From positions 4,464,001 to 4,528,000 of the forward strand of contig NZ_CP076103.1 in the NCBI RefSeq assembly GCF_018732085.1: a stretch of 64,000 nt of DNA. Direction: 5' to 3'. Positions 42,369 through 51,460 of the stretch are shown here, one piece after another. The notes below the pieces were generated by a model. It saw nothing but the letters and a program-made list of their open reading frames with translations, had not been told where the DNA came from and did no database searches. The stretch comes from Lysobacter capsici. Lineage in GTDB: Bacteria > Pseudomonadota > Gammaproteobacteria > Xanthomonadales > Xanthomonadaceae. Numbering within the stretch: position 1 is the first letter of the stretch; the number at the start of each line of letters is the position of its first letter. The translations under genes and the position numbers were made by a program.

Positions 42369-42579
42369 GGTGAGGCTCCTTGGATGAGGGCGTCGCACAC
42401 GAGGCGGTGCGGATTGCGCGGGTCGATGCCGCCTTCGCGCCGCGTGCGGCGCGACCGCACTCGCCGGCCATGCACTGCGAGGTTCGCCTGTGTCCGAGCG
42501 GCGCCGATGCGCGCAAGCCCAGGCTAGATCGCCGCGCAGCGAGCGCAGGCCGGCCACGCTTTCGCGGAAGCCGCCCGGC

Positions 42580-42595
42580 GGTGATGGCCGTCGTG
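42580..42595 (-). promoter_or_regulatory. Weak CRP/Clp-like site upstream of M28 gene 1
   Basis: CACGACGGCCATCACC on the minus strand, 211 bp before the start codon. It keeps the GAC and CAC cores of the three better sites. The 42369-42845 gap otherwise contains short CAGCGC and ATCGGC hexamer arrays (42702-42751) and the terminator of the next gene; no gene seen. Confidence 0.25.
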
Positions 42596-42701
42596 CAAAT
42601 CGGCGAATCAGACGAGTCCGAAGCGGATTTCGATGCATTCGCATTCCATCCCCGTGGCCACACGCGGTGTCGACCGATCGCGATGCCGCGCGGGTCCCAA
42701 G

Positions 42702-42751
42702 CGTCAGCGCCAGCGCCAGCGCCATGCATCGGATCGGCATCGGCATCGGCA
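42702..42751. repeat. Short hexanucleotide arrays
   Basis: About three CAGCGC units (42705-42723) and four ATCGGC/ATCGGA units (42728-42751) next to each other, just past the terminator of the M28-P gene. Confidence 0.6.
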
Positions 42752-42753
42752 TG

Positions 42754-42777
42754 AAAAAACCCCGGCCGGAGCCGGGG
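42754..42777 (-). terminator. Terminator of the M28-P gene
   Basis: On the minus strand a CCCCGGC/GCCGGGG stem with a 4-nt loop followed by six T residues. Confidence 0.88.
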
Positions 42778-42845
42778 TCGCAACGTCTTCGTTCATGCGC
42801 AGATGCGGCGAACCGATGCGCACGGCATCGATTCGCCGCCGCCGA

Positions 42846-44522
42846 TCAGAACGTGATGCTCCAGGTGTCGATGCGGCCGACATCGCCGCTGGCGTTGTCG
42901 TTGACCCGCAGCTTCCACGCGCCGTTGAGCGTTTCGCTGGACAGATTGAAGGTGAAGGTGCCGGTGACGTTGTCGGCGCTGCCGCCGGTGCGGTTGTGGA
43001 TGTTGTAGAGCGAACCGTCCGGCGCGACCAGGTCGACCTTGATGTCCTGCTTGTAGGTATGCAGGATGTTGACCGACACCGAGGCATTGCTCGGCGCGTT
43101 GCCGGTGCGGCCGGACACGTTGATCGTGCTTTCGACCGTGGCGTTGTCGGTGATCGCCACGTCGGTGCCGTTGGTGTAGGTCTGGGTGCCCGGACCCGGG
43201 CCCGGACCGGTGCCGGCGGTCTTGCCGAGCTCGCCGAGGAAGGCCAGGCCGAGCTTCGCGAACGGCACGCTGTTGGCCGCCGAGTTGCTCATGTTGGCCA
43301 TCGTGTCGTTGGGCGTGTGGATGTACGGCGAATAGCCGCCGTTGGCGGTGCCGCCTTCGAAATAGATCGCCGCCGGGAAACCCGCCGCGGTCCACGAAGC
43401 GTGATCCGAACAGCCGTAGCCGCAGGTGTAGCTGCCGACGGTGCCGCCGAGGTAGGTGGTGTACAGATCGCGCAGGAACTGCTGCAGGCTGGAATTGGAG
43501 TAATCGCTGACCAGACGCACCGCCGGCGCGCCGCTGACGCGGTAGTTGGTCATGTCCAGCTGCAGCACGCCGACCACGTTGACGCCGCGGGTCTGGAAGT
43601 CGGTGGCGATCGCCTTGGATCCGCGCAGGCCGACTTCCTCGGCCGCGTAGCCCATGAACTTGATCGTGCGCTTGGGCTTGTAGCCGCTGGCCAGCGCCAC
43701 GCGCAGCACTTCGGTCAAGGTGGCGATGCCCGAGGCGTCGTCGTCGGCGCCCGGCGCGTTCATCGCATCGCCGCTGCCGCTGCTGGAGATCGAGTCCAGG
43801 TGCGCGCCGAGCACCACCACTTCGTTCGGCAGCTCGCTGCCCTGGATGGTCAGGATCGCCGACGGCTGGGTCGAGCAGTTGGTGCAACCGGTGTACAGCT
43901 CGGCGCTGACGTCGCTGCGGCCGTTGGCCAGGCCGAGCCAGGTGTCCTTGATCCAGGTCGCCGAGGTGCGGCCGTGGGTGGAGGCGTAGTAGCGGTTCGG
44001 GTACGAGGTCGACAGGTGATTGATGGTGCCGCGGATATTGGCTTCGGCGACCTGGCTCAGCCACGGCGTCACCGTGGCCTGGTTGTCGATGGTGTAGGTC
44101 GCGAACTGGGCGTTGATCGCCTGCACGCTGCGATCGTTCTTGACGAAGGTTTCGGCCTCTTCGCGCGAATCGAACGCAACGAAACCGCCGCAGCGCTGTT
44201 CCTTCTCGTGGACGTGGCGGGCGATGTCGACCAGTTGGTGGGTCTTGAGTTCGGAGATCACCAGCTTGGCGCCGGCCGGATTGCTCAGGCCGAGCGCATT
44301 GTTCGTCAGCGTCTTGACCCCGGCATCGAAGGTGGCGCGCGAGGTCACGATGTAGACCGGCTTGAACGGATCGTCGGTGGCATCGGCCGGACGCACGTGA
44401 TCGTGCGCATGGTCCTGCGCGAACACCGGCGCGGCGGCGGCGGCGAGCGCGAGGGCGAGCAGGGTCGGAACGAACATCGTCCGCAAGGGCGAGGCGGGCA
44501 CGGTGGCAAGTTGCTGATTCAC
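42846..44522 (-). CDS. Secreted M28 aminopeptidase with P/Homo B domain
   Basis: A 558-residue paralogue of the previous gene with the same zinc ligands (GAHLDSISS, GADDDASGIA, YAAEEVGLRG, LQLDMTNY, CSDHASWTA) plus a C-terminal P/Homo B domain (about residues 440-558; TYTNGTDVAITDNATVES through WKLRVNDNASGDVGRIDTWS). The start is the GTG at 44522 preceded by AGGAG; the frame is open much further upstream without protein-like sequence. A signal peptide follows (FVPTLLALALAAAAAPVFAQ). M28-P proteins of this kind are leucine-type aminopeptidases in Lysobacter and Streptomyces relatives. It has its own terminator. Confidence 0.94.
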   Translation of the reverse strand: MNQQLATVPASPLRTMFVPTLLALALAAAAAPVFAQDHAHDHVRPADATDDPFKPVYIVTSRATFDAGVKTLTNNALGLSNPAGAKLVISELKTHQLVDIARHVHEKEQRCGGFVAFDSREEAETFVKNDRSVQAINAQFATYTIDNQATVTPWLSQVAEANIRGTINHLSTSYPNRYYASTHGRTSATWIKDTWLGLANGRSDVSAELYTGCTNCSTQPSAILTIQGSELPNEVVVLGAHLDSISSSGSGDAMNAPGADDDASGIATLTEVLRVALASGYKPKRTIKFMGYAAEEVGLRGSKAIATDFQTRGVNVVGVLQLDMTNYRVSGAPAVRLVSDYSNSSLQQFLRDLYTTYLGGTVGSYTCGYGCSDHASWTAAGFPAAIYFEGGTANGGYSPYIHTPNDTMANMSNSAANSVPFAKLGLAFLGELGKTAGTGPGPGPGTQTYTNGTDVAITDNATVESTINVSGRTGNAPSNASVSVNILHTYKQDIKVDLVAPDGSLYNIHNRTGGSADNVTGTFTFNLSSETLNGAWKLRVNDNASGDVGRIDTWSITF

Positions 44523-44753
44523 GGAAAGCGCTCCTGGTTCGACGTCGCCGGCGCGATGTTTCGGCATCGGCGCGGGGACGCGGCTGGACTGGGATGACGA
44601 CCGCGCGTGGCGCGGTCGTCGCGAGGGGTTTGCTGCGCGTGAAAGCGGCGCCGAACCGTGCGGGGGAAAGGTTCCGATACGCCCGGGTTTCGACCCTAAG
44701 CGGGTAGGCATGATGCGAACAAGCCGCAATCGGTTCGAGCGCACATTCGCGTT

Positions 44754-44769
44754 CGTGACTTGAGTCATG
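44754..44769 (-). promoter_or_regulatory. CRP/Clp-like palindrome upstream of M28-P gene
   Basis: CATGACTCAAGTCACG on the minus strand, 231 bp before the start codon. It has 7 of 10 matches to TGTGA-N6-TCACA and is 18/22 identical over a wider stretch to the site before the M12 metalloprotease. Confidence 0.4.
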
Positions 44770-45110
44770 CAACCGTGCAGTAAACGCTTACGGTGCGGAT
44801 GCGGATGGTCTTCGCCGACGCTTGACGCGATAAATCCTCGGAATTTTCGGGGTTTCGTCGAAGGAAACAATGCGGCCATCGGGGGCACTTCGCGCGCTTC
44901 ATTCCTATTGTCCGACGTTATCTTTGCATCACATTTTTAGTGAGCTGTTGCTTTGATTGGCTGTAGAAAAGTCGCTTTCGTAAATCGATGGCGGCCGCGA
45001 ATGGGGTTCGCTCGACCTCCGCTGGCAATGCCTCGCCCCGCCGCAAATTCCAATGATGCGCCTCGCTTTGGCTCGCCTCTTTGGTTTGACCTAATTTTTG
45101 AGTAAGCCTT

Positions 45111-45160
45111 GCTTTGCCTTTGCCTTTGCCTTTGCCTTTGGATTTGACTTTGGCTTTGGC
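45111..45160. repeat. TTTGCC hexanucleotide array
   Basis: About five perfect TTTGCC units followed by diverged ones (TTTGGA, TTTGAC, TTTGGC). It lies in the 1.5-kb gap 44523-46010, which holds repeat elements and no credible gene. Confidence 0.75.
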
Positions 45161-45178
45161 TTGAGCCTGAAGCAGAGA

Positions 45179-45710
45179 CGTCCTACCAGCGCTGCGAGGC
45201 CTGTAACTCGCGTTAGCAAAAGCACACCCGGAGGGCGGCGTGCAGGATGCACGCCGTGCGCCACCGGGACATGGATGTCCCGTGTGGCGCATGCCCGCGC
45301 AAGCACCGATCGTGCGGCTTTTGATTCGAAACAGGAACGCCTTTTTCTTTGGTGACTTTCTTTTGTGGCTCTGGACAAAAGAAAGTTACCCGCCGCTTTA
45401 GTGGCGGAAGCTTTTGATCCTGCTTGCAGCTTTAAAAGCTTTGAAGATCTAGAGCTTTTGAAGCGGAAAGGCAGAGTCAACAGCTTTCGTCCGCAAGCGG
45501 CCGAGTTACTTTCTTTTGTCAAAAGCGACAAAAGAAAGGTAACCAAAGAAAAACGCTTTTCTTTGAATCAAGTGCCCGCACGATCGGTGCATACGCAGGC
45601 ATGCGCCACACGGGACATCCTGTCCCGGTGGCGCACGGCGCACATCCATGTGCGCCGCCCTCCGGGTGTGCTGTTGTTCTCGCGAGTAAGCCGCTTCGCA
45701 GTGCTGGATG
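45179..45710. repeat. 532-bp inverted-repeat element
   Basis: Two arms of about 205-210 bp in opposite orientation (45179-45389 and 45505-45710) flank a 115-bp centre. Shared segments include CACGATCGGTGC, ATGCGCCACACGGGACATCC, GTCCCGGTGGCGCACGGCG, CCGCCCTCCGGGTGTGCT and the ACTTTCTTTTGT ends. Each arm has internal palindromes (GGGACAT/ATGTCCC). It has no transposase gene. It looks like a non-autonomous mobile or MITE-like element that is diverging between arms. Confidence 0.75.
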
Positions 45711-45747
45711 AACTGCAAGACTTCAAGCGAAAACCGGATGACCTACC

Positions 45748-45845
45748 TGTAGGAGCGGCGCAAGCCGCGACCGCGAGAATGCGGCCACGGCGAAGGTTGC
45801 GAGGTTGTCGTGATGTCGCGGTCGCGACTCGCGTCGCTCCTACAG
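45748..45845. repeat. Inverted pair of GTAG-headed REP elements
   Basis: Forward TGTAGGAGCGGCGCAAGCCG at 45748 and inverted CGGTCGCGACTCGCGTCGCT then CCTACA ending at 45845, around a 40-bp spacer. Fourth REP locus in the window. Confidence 0.85.
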
Positions 45846-45906
45846 GGGCGGCGATGTCGCCGCATCGCGCCTCATGCGCAGATTCAAAGCATCCCCCCTC
45901 AAACCG

Positions 45907-45944
45907 AAAAGCCCGGGTGCAGCGACACCTCGCCACACCCGGGC
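45907..45944 (-). terminator. Terminator of the M14-P gene
   Basis: A 9-bp stem GCCCGGGTG/CACCCGGGC with a 16-nt loop followed on the minus strand by TTTT. It is 66 bp past the stop codon. Confidence 0.75.
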
Positions 45945-46010
45945 CTGCCCCAGATCGATCGCATCACACCAATCAGATCAAACCGATCGGATAAAGCCAA
46001 TCGGATCAAA

Positions 46011-48299
46011 TCAGAACGTCAGACTCCACGTATCGATCCGCCCCGTATCGCCGGTCGCGTTGTCGTTGACCCGCAACTTCCACGTACCGTTGAGCGGCTC
46101 GCTCGACAAATCCTTGTTGAACGTGCCGATCACGTTGTCGGCGCTGCCGCCGGTGCGGTTGTGGATGTTGTAGACCGTGCCGTCCGGCGCCACCAGATCG
46201 ACTTTGATGTCGCTCTTGTAGGTGTGATAGATCGTCACCTGCACCGGCGTGCTCGTCGCGCCGTTGCCGGTGCGGCCGGACACCACGATCGAGCTTTCCA
46301 CGGTGGCGTTGTCGGTGATCGCGACGTCGGTGCCGTTGCTGTAGGTCTGGGTGCCGCCCGGACCCGCGGTCACGGTGACCGAACCGGTCTTGGTGTTGGT
46401 CGCGCCGTCGTCGTCGGCGACGGTCAAGGTGACGGTGTAGGTGCCCGCCGCGCTGTAGGTCTTCGACGGATTGGCCGCGGTCGAAGTGGTGCCGTCGCCG
46501 AAGTTCCAGCTGCGCGAGGCGATGGCGCCATCGCTGTCGCTGGAGGTATCGGTGAAGTTCACGCTCAAGCCGCTGATCGCCGAGGTGAAATTCGCCACCG
46601 GCGGATTGTTGACCGGGCCGGTACCGCCGACGGTGAAGCGCACCGCGTTCGGGGTGCCCGGCTTGCCGGCCGCGTCGGTGCCCTGCACGTACACGGTATG
46701 CACGCCCTGGCTCAGGCCGGTGGTGGAGATGCTGCCGGTGACGTTCTCGTTGCTGCTGTTGAAACTGCCGTCGCTGGCGCTCAACGCGATCGGCGTCGCG
46801 CCGCTCGCCCACGGCGGCGCATCCAGGTACGCGCGCGCCGACGCGATGTTCTGCACCGGTTCGCTGCCGTTGTTCTGGTTGAACAGACCGTCGTTGATGT
46901 TCGCGGTGATGGTCACCGGCGTACCCGCGGGCACGGTGGCCGAGGAGACGTTGACCACGGTGGTGTCCGGACCGCTGGGCAGCGTGTACGGCGCCCACAG
47001 GCTGCGCGCGACATAACGCAGGGTCTTGAGGTTGTTCGGCAAGGTGGTGCCGGTGAAGCTGCTGCAGCTTTCGAAGAAACTGCCGCCGAGTTCGATCGTA
47101 TAGCCCGGCACGCCGAGCAGGCCGTACATGGTGTCGTCGGTGGTGCCGTCGGTGGCGTACAGCTCGTCGGACTGCTGTGGGTAGTAGCCGTTGAAGTACG
47201 CCATGCGCCGGCCGAGGGTGCGCAGCGAACTCATGTTCGGCGCGGGATTGCTGGTGTCGCCCCACGACCACAGCACCAGATCGGCCGCGCTGTGGATGTC
47301 GATGAACACGCCCTGGGTGTCGTCGGGCGCGGCGGTGTTGACGTCGTCGGGACGGCGGTCGGCGAAGATGCCGCCGGTGTAGACGCCGTTGCTGCCGCGG
47401 GTGCCGGCGACCAGGCGCATCAGGTTCTGGGTTTCCGGGTCCGACGACGCGGTCGGGCCGCGATAGGTTTCCGCGCACTGGTTGCCGCTGGAGCCACCGG
47501 CTGCGGTGTTCCAGTGATACGGGAAATTGCGGTTTAGATCGGTGCCGTAGCTGCTCGCGCTGCAACTGCCGCCGTTGCTGTTGTTGACGTTCTTGCGCCA
47601 CGACGCGCCGGCCTCGGCTTTCTTGCGGCCATCGGGATTGGCCTGCAGCACCAACTGGAAGGCGAAGTTATCGAGCAGCCAGGTCGCTTCGGGATCGGTG
47701 CCGTAGCCGTTGACCAGCCCTTCGGCGAAACGCGTGACCAGTTCCGCCGGCGCGTACTCACGGGCGTGGATCGAACCGAACAACACCAGCGTCGGCTTGT
47801 TCGGCAAGGCCGCGTCGGTGGCGGTATTGCTCAGCCGCAGCACGCGCATGTCGTAACCGGTGCCGGGGTTCTGGGTCTTCTGCCAGGTCGGGCCGATGTT
47901 GGTGATGCGCGCAAGATTCGGCTTGCTCGCGACGAGGTTATCCATCGTCGTATAGGTTTCTTCGACCGTGCGGAAACAGGCGAAGCCCGGGATGCTCTTG
48001 ACCCCGTTGAGCGAGCCTTGCAGCGCGGTCTGCAGACGCTGCAGTCGCGCGGTGGCCTCCTGATCGACTTGATACTTGAAGCCCGCCTTGGTGAGCGCGG
48101 TCAGATCCTCCGGCATCGCCTCGACCTTCACCGTCTTGGCGTTGCGGTCTACGTTCAAATGCTGGAAGCGCGAGGCGATGCGTTGCAGCTGCGCCGGGTT
48201 GTCGTACTGGGCGGTTACGAATACGGGCAGATCATCGGCAGCCACGGCGCTGGCGGACAAAGCCAGCAGCAGCGGCAACGCGGCAGGTTGGAAGCGCAT
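46011..48299 (-). CDS. Secreted M14 zinc carboxypeptidase with PKD and P domains
   Basis: A 762-residue modular protein with a signal peptide (FQPAALPLLLALSASAVA), a prosegment, an M14 domain, a linker beta domain, a PKD repeat (about residues 545-630) and a P/Homo B domain (about 640-762). Catalytic features: zinc His and Glu in GSIHAREYAPAEL, substrate-binding TDLNRNFPYHW, third zinc His in FIDIHSAADL and the proton-shuttle Glu in YTIELGGSFFES. The ATG at 48299 is chosen because GGAGAG lies 7 bp upstream; an ATG five codons earlier overlaps that site. The PKD and P modules nearly match those of the lysyl endopeptidases next door. Confidence 0.95.
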   Translation of the reverse strand: MRFQPAALPLLLALSASAVAADDLPVFVTAQYDNPAQLQRIASRFQHLNVDRNAKTVKVEAMPEDLTALTKAGFKYQVDQEATARLQRLQTALQGSLNGVKSIPGFACFRTVEETYTTMDNLVASKPNLARITNIGPTWQKTQNPGTGYDMRVLRLSNTATDAALPNKPTLVLFGSIHAREYAPAELVTRFAEGLVNGYGTDPEATWLLDNFAFQLVLQANPDGRKKAEAGASWRKNVNNSNGGSCSASSYGTDLNRNFPYHWNTAAGGSSGNQCAETYRGPTASSDPETQNLMRLVAGTRGSNGVYTGGIFADRRPDDVNTAAPDDTQGVFIDIHSAADLVLWSWGDTSNPAPNMSSLRTLGRRMAYFNGYYPQQSDELYATDGTTDDTMYGLLGVPGYTIELGGSFFESCSSFTGTTLPNNLKTLRYVARSLWAPYTLPSGPDTTVVNVSSATVPAGTPVTITANINDGLFNQNNGSEPVQNIASARAYLDAPPWASGATPIALSASDGSFNSSNENVTGSISTTGLSQGVHTVYVQGTDAAGKPGTPNAVRFTVGGTGPVNNPPVANFTSAISGLSVNFTDTSSDSDGAIASRSWNFGDGTTSTAANPSKTYSAAGTYTVTLTVADDDGATNTKTGSVTVTAGPGGTQTYSNGTDVAITDNATVESSIVVSGRTGNGATSTPVQVTIYHTYKSDIKVDLVAPDGTVYNIHNRTGGSADNVIGTFNKDLSSEPLNGTWKLRVNDNATGDTGRIDTWSLTF

Positions 48300-48605
48300 T
48301 GGGAAACTCTCCATGGATCATGGGCGGTGGGCAGGCGCGAGGGCGCGCTGCAGGCCATGCTGCGGAGCGGATCGAAGCGCTGACAAGCGCCGCTCGGCGC
48401 ATGGACGGCGTGCTTTCGTGATGCGTACAACAGAACGAGGTAGTGGCGACTGACGCACGAATTCATCACCACCGACGCGATGCGGGAACGATGCGAATCG
48501 CGCGCGCTCGAAGGTCTTCGTCGCAAGCGCGACGGCGATATCGCGATGCGCGGGCGAAGCGATCGCCGCGAGAGTCGATCCCGTCGGCCGATCGCACGCG
48601 CCTTT

Positions 48606-48636
48606 AAAAAACGCCGCGGCCCGAAGGCCGCGGCGT
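48606..48636 (-). terminator. Terminator of lysyl endopeptidase 1
   Basis: A perfect 11-bp stem (ACGCCGCGGCC with GGCCGCGGCGT) and 4-nt loop followed by a T run on the minus strand. The rest of the 48300-48658 gap is the M14 gene's leader; no gene seen. Confidence 0.92.
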
Positions 48637-48658
48637 CGTGTCGATCACATCCGTTCGA

Positions 48659-50671
48659 TCAGAACGTGATGCTCCACTTGTCGATGCGGCCGGTATCGAC
48701 GGTCGCATTGTCGTTCACCCGCAGCTTCCAGGTGCCGTTGAGCGCTTCGCTCGACAGGTCCTTGGTGAAGGTCTGGATGATGTTGTCGGCGCTGCCGCCG
48801 GTGCGGTTGTGCAGGTTGTACACCGTGCCGTCCGGCGCCACCAGGTCCACCTTCAGATCGCTCTTGTAGGTGTGGTAGATCGTGACCTGGATCGGCGTGG
48901 TCGCCGAACCGTTGCCGGTGCGGCCGGACACGCTGATCGAGCTTTCGACCGTGGCGTTGTCGGGGATCGCGACATCGGTGTCGTTGGTGTAGGTCTGCGA
49001 ACCCGGGCCGCCGGACACCGTGACCGTACCGGTCTTGGTGTTGGTGGCGCCGCCGTTGTCGGTGACGGTCAGCGTGACGGTGTAGGTGCCGGCGGCGCTG
49101 TAGGTCTTGCTCGGATTGGTCGCGGTCGAGGTGGTGCCGTCGCCGAAGTTCCAGCTGCGCGAAGCGATGGAGCCATCGCTGTCGGTGGAGCTGTCGGTGA
49201 AGGTCGCGGTCAGGCCGCTGGTGGTCGAGGTGAAGTTCGCCGTCGGCGGAACGTTCGGCGTGCCGCCGCCCGAATCCAGGCCGTCGATGAACTGCGCGCC
49301 GGTCGCGGCCGGATCGAGCCAGTCGCTCAGGCGCGAAGAGGCCGCGCCGCCGCCGGTCCACGAGGTGAACACGCGGCCGTACTGGTCGCTGCGGTTGGTG
49401 CCGGTCGCGCTGCAGCTCGACGGACCGCCGTGCAACTGACCGAGCACGCGCTTTTCCGGGCTGTAGATCGGCGAACCCGAGGAACCCGGTTCGGTCACGC
49501 CGCCGCTCGGCTGCCACTGCACGTTCAAGTGAGTGGTGCCGGCGCCGCCGCCCCAGGCCACGAACGAGGTCGGGCTGGTCGAGTTGCTGATGCGCTTCTC
49601 GGCGACGTTCGGGTGATGGATGCCGATCGCGCCGGGATAGTTCTGATCGCGGCGGTCCCAACCGGCCCAGAACAGGTTGAACGCCGGATTGGCCGCGGTG
49701 TTCAACTCGAGCAGGGTGAAGTCGGAGTCGGCGTAGGTCGCCTTGACCGTCGAACCGGTCTGGGTCTGACTCATCGAACCGTCGCCGTTGGCGCCGCTGG
49801 CCGGGGTGTTCGGCGCGCGGCAGGTCGAGTTCTGATAGTTCCAGTACACCACGATGCTGGCCGCGGTCGACGCCGAGGTCATGCCGCAGTGATGCGCGGT
49901 TAGGAAGTACATCTTGCGATCGTTGGCGGTGTTGTTGACCAGCGAACCGGTACACGCCAGCGAGCCGTTCTTCGAGTAGGCCGCGACCGAGCGGATGATG
50001 TCGCGACGACCATCGCCCTCGGGGCAGACCACGTCGATATTGCACGAACCCGACACGCCCTTTTCGCCCGCGGCGAGCGCGAGGCGGCGCGCGAGCGGAC
50101 CGAAGCCGACGTAGTCGTGGTTGACCTTGGTCAGGTGCAGCTTGAGCTCGCCCATCTTGGCGCGCGGCACCACCACTTCGATCACCGCTTCGGCGCCCGG
50201 CACGACCGCGGTCCACAGCTGGCCCTGCGCGTTGTTTTCGCGCGCGGTGTATTCGCTGATCAGCGCGCGATCGCCGCCGGCGGTCTGGGTCGCCGGATAG
50301 ATCAGCAGGCGGCCGCCCTGCGGCATGTGGTACTGGGTGAAACCGAAGTTCAACGACAGCGCTTTTTCCGAACGGATGCGCTGGCGCCAGACCACGGTGT
50401 CGGCGTCGACGTCTTCCCACACGCCGGAATTGAGCGGGGTCATGTCGACCGTCATCGGGAACGCGAAACGCGGGATGTCGCCGCGCTTGTCGCGTTGCAG
50501 GTCTTCGGCCTTGAGCTTGGCCACGTCGACCGCGGGCATGGTGCGCAGGGCGACCTTGTCCACGCTCGACACGTTGGTGTATTCGAAAGCCGCCGGGCGC
50601 GAGGCCGGCGCGGCGAGAGCGGCGCTGATCGACAGTCCGAGCAACAGCAAGGAACCACAAATGCGTTTCAT
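48659..50671 (-). CDS. Lysyl endopeptidase, Achromobacter protease I type, with PKD and P domains
   Basis: A 670-residue secreted serine protease that cuts after lysine. Signal peptide 1-20 and propeptide to Lys204; the mature enzyme starts Gly205 (GVSGSCNIDVVCPEG), as in Achromobacter protease I (API). In mature numbering the catalytic triad is His57 (residue 261, TAHHCG), Asp113 (317, DSDFTLLEL) and Ser194 (398, PGSSGSP). The specificity residue Asp225 (429, NRSDQYG) and the activity-tuning pair Trp169 (373) and His210 (414) are also present. A PKD repeat and a P domain follow. The ATG at 50671 follows GGAGAG. From memory the mature region is nearly identical to API. The Lys204-Gly205 junction allows self-processing. 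Confidence 0.97.
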   Translation of the reverse strand: MKRICGSLLLLGLSISAALAAPASRPAAFEYTNVSSVDKVALRTMPAVDVAKLKAEDLQRDKRGDIPRFAFPMTVDMTPLNSGVWEDVDADTVVWRQRIRSEKALSLNFGFTQYHMPQGGRLLIYPATQTAGGDRALISEYTARENNAQGQLWTAVVPGAEAVIEVVVPRAKMGELKLHLTKVNHDYVGFGPLARRLALAAGEKGVSGSCNIDVVCPEGDGRRDIIRSVAAYSKNGSLACTGSLVNNTANDRKMYFLTAHHCGMTSASTAASIVVYWNYQNSTCRAPNTPASGANGDGSMSQTQTGSTVKATYADSDFTLLELNTAANPAFNLFWAGWDRRDQNYPGAIGIHHPNVAEKRISNSTSPTSFVAWGGGAGTTHLNVQWQPSGGVTEPGSSGSPIYSPEKRVLGQLHGGPSSCSATGTNRSDQYGRVFTSWTGGGAASSRLSDWLDPAATGAQFIDGLDSGGGTPNVPPTANFTSTTSGLTATFTDSSTDSDGSIASRSWNFGDGTTSTATNPSKTYSAAGTYTVTLTVTDNGGATNTKTGTVTVSGGPGSQTYTNDTDVAIPDNATVESSISVSGRTGNGSATTPIQVTIYHTYKSDLKVDLVAPDGTVYNLHNRTGGSADNIIQTFTKDLSSEALNGTWKLRVNDNATVDTGRIDKWSITF

Positions 50672-51174
50672 GAGTCTCTCCGTCCGTAGTAGAGGCATGA
50701 CCGCGCCGCCGGCTGGGCCGGTGACCGATGGCGATGGCGACGGGTCAGGTGGTGGGAACTGGAAGCTCCAGCGATTGATGCAGGCGGTGCCGCATGCTTC
50801 CCCATGAGCGTGCGTTGGTTCTTCGACGCGTGGTGCGCAACGAGGCATCGATGACGACCACGGCGTGACTCTGCGGCAGACTTGTCGCACACAACAAGAC
50901 GCAAACCCGCCGAGTCGACATAGCATCCGTGCATCGCGTCACGCATACGACGAAGATTTGTTGCTGTTGAAATCGGTGTGCATGACGGGAAATTGAAACT
51001 GAGATGCCGCGCGAATTCACAATGCAATGCAGCGCACGAATTGCGGGAACTTCGAGGTAGGGTGATGCGAAGTTCGCAGGCGCGAGCGATGAAGCAGCAG
51101 TGCTGGCGCTGGTCGGGAGCCTGATCTTTCGGGGTTTTCGTGGGTACGCATGCATGCGTGGATCGGCCAGGCGA

Positions 51175-51390
51175 TCTGACCGAAAAGCGTCGGGGCTGAA
51201 GCTCCCTCCCACAACACACTGCGTGGGCTGCGTCGCGCGGACATCGGTGGCGGGCGATGCGACAACCGAGCATCGCTACTCAAGCGGTCTGGACGCTCAA
51301 GCCGCTCGGACCTGACCGTCGCATCGCAATGCGGTGTGTCGCTTTTTTGGGAGGGAATTTCAGCGCGACGCTTCGGGTTCCGATCGCCGC
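51175..51390. repeat. Inverted GGGAGGGA-headed repeat pair
   Basis: GGGAGGGAGCTTCAGCCCCG then ACGCTTTTCGG on the minus strand (about 51175-51215) and a diverged plus-strand copy GGGAGGGAATTTCAGCGCGA then CGCTTCGGG (about 51348-51390), 130 bp apart. They sit in the 50672-51460 gap, which otherwise has the long leader of lysyl endopeptidase 1 and no credible gene. Confidence 0.65.
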
Positions 51391-51402
51391 AGGCGTATAA
51401 AC

Positions 51403-51430
51403 AAAAAACCCCGGCCGAAGCCGGGGTTTT
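51403..51430. terminator. Bidirectional terminator after lysyl endopeptidase 2
   Basis: CCCCGGC/GCCGGGG stem with CGAA loop, A run on the left and T run on the right, so it would work in both directions. Confidence 0.9.
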
Positions 51431-51460
51431 GATTTGATCACTTCGGATTGCGTGGTTGAA

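Noticed and set aside
45098..45546. Short proteins with KAKAKAK or Lys/Ser-rich sequence in the 45-kb gap
   Set aside because: They translate the hexamer array and the inverted-repeat element, have no start signals and occur on both strands.
50668..51315. Short frames between the two lysyl endopeptidase genes
   Set aside because: Overlapping low-complexity frames on both strands with no Shine-Dalgarno or family match; the region is leader plus repeats.
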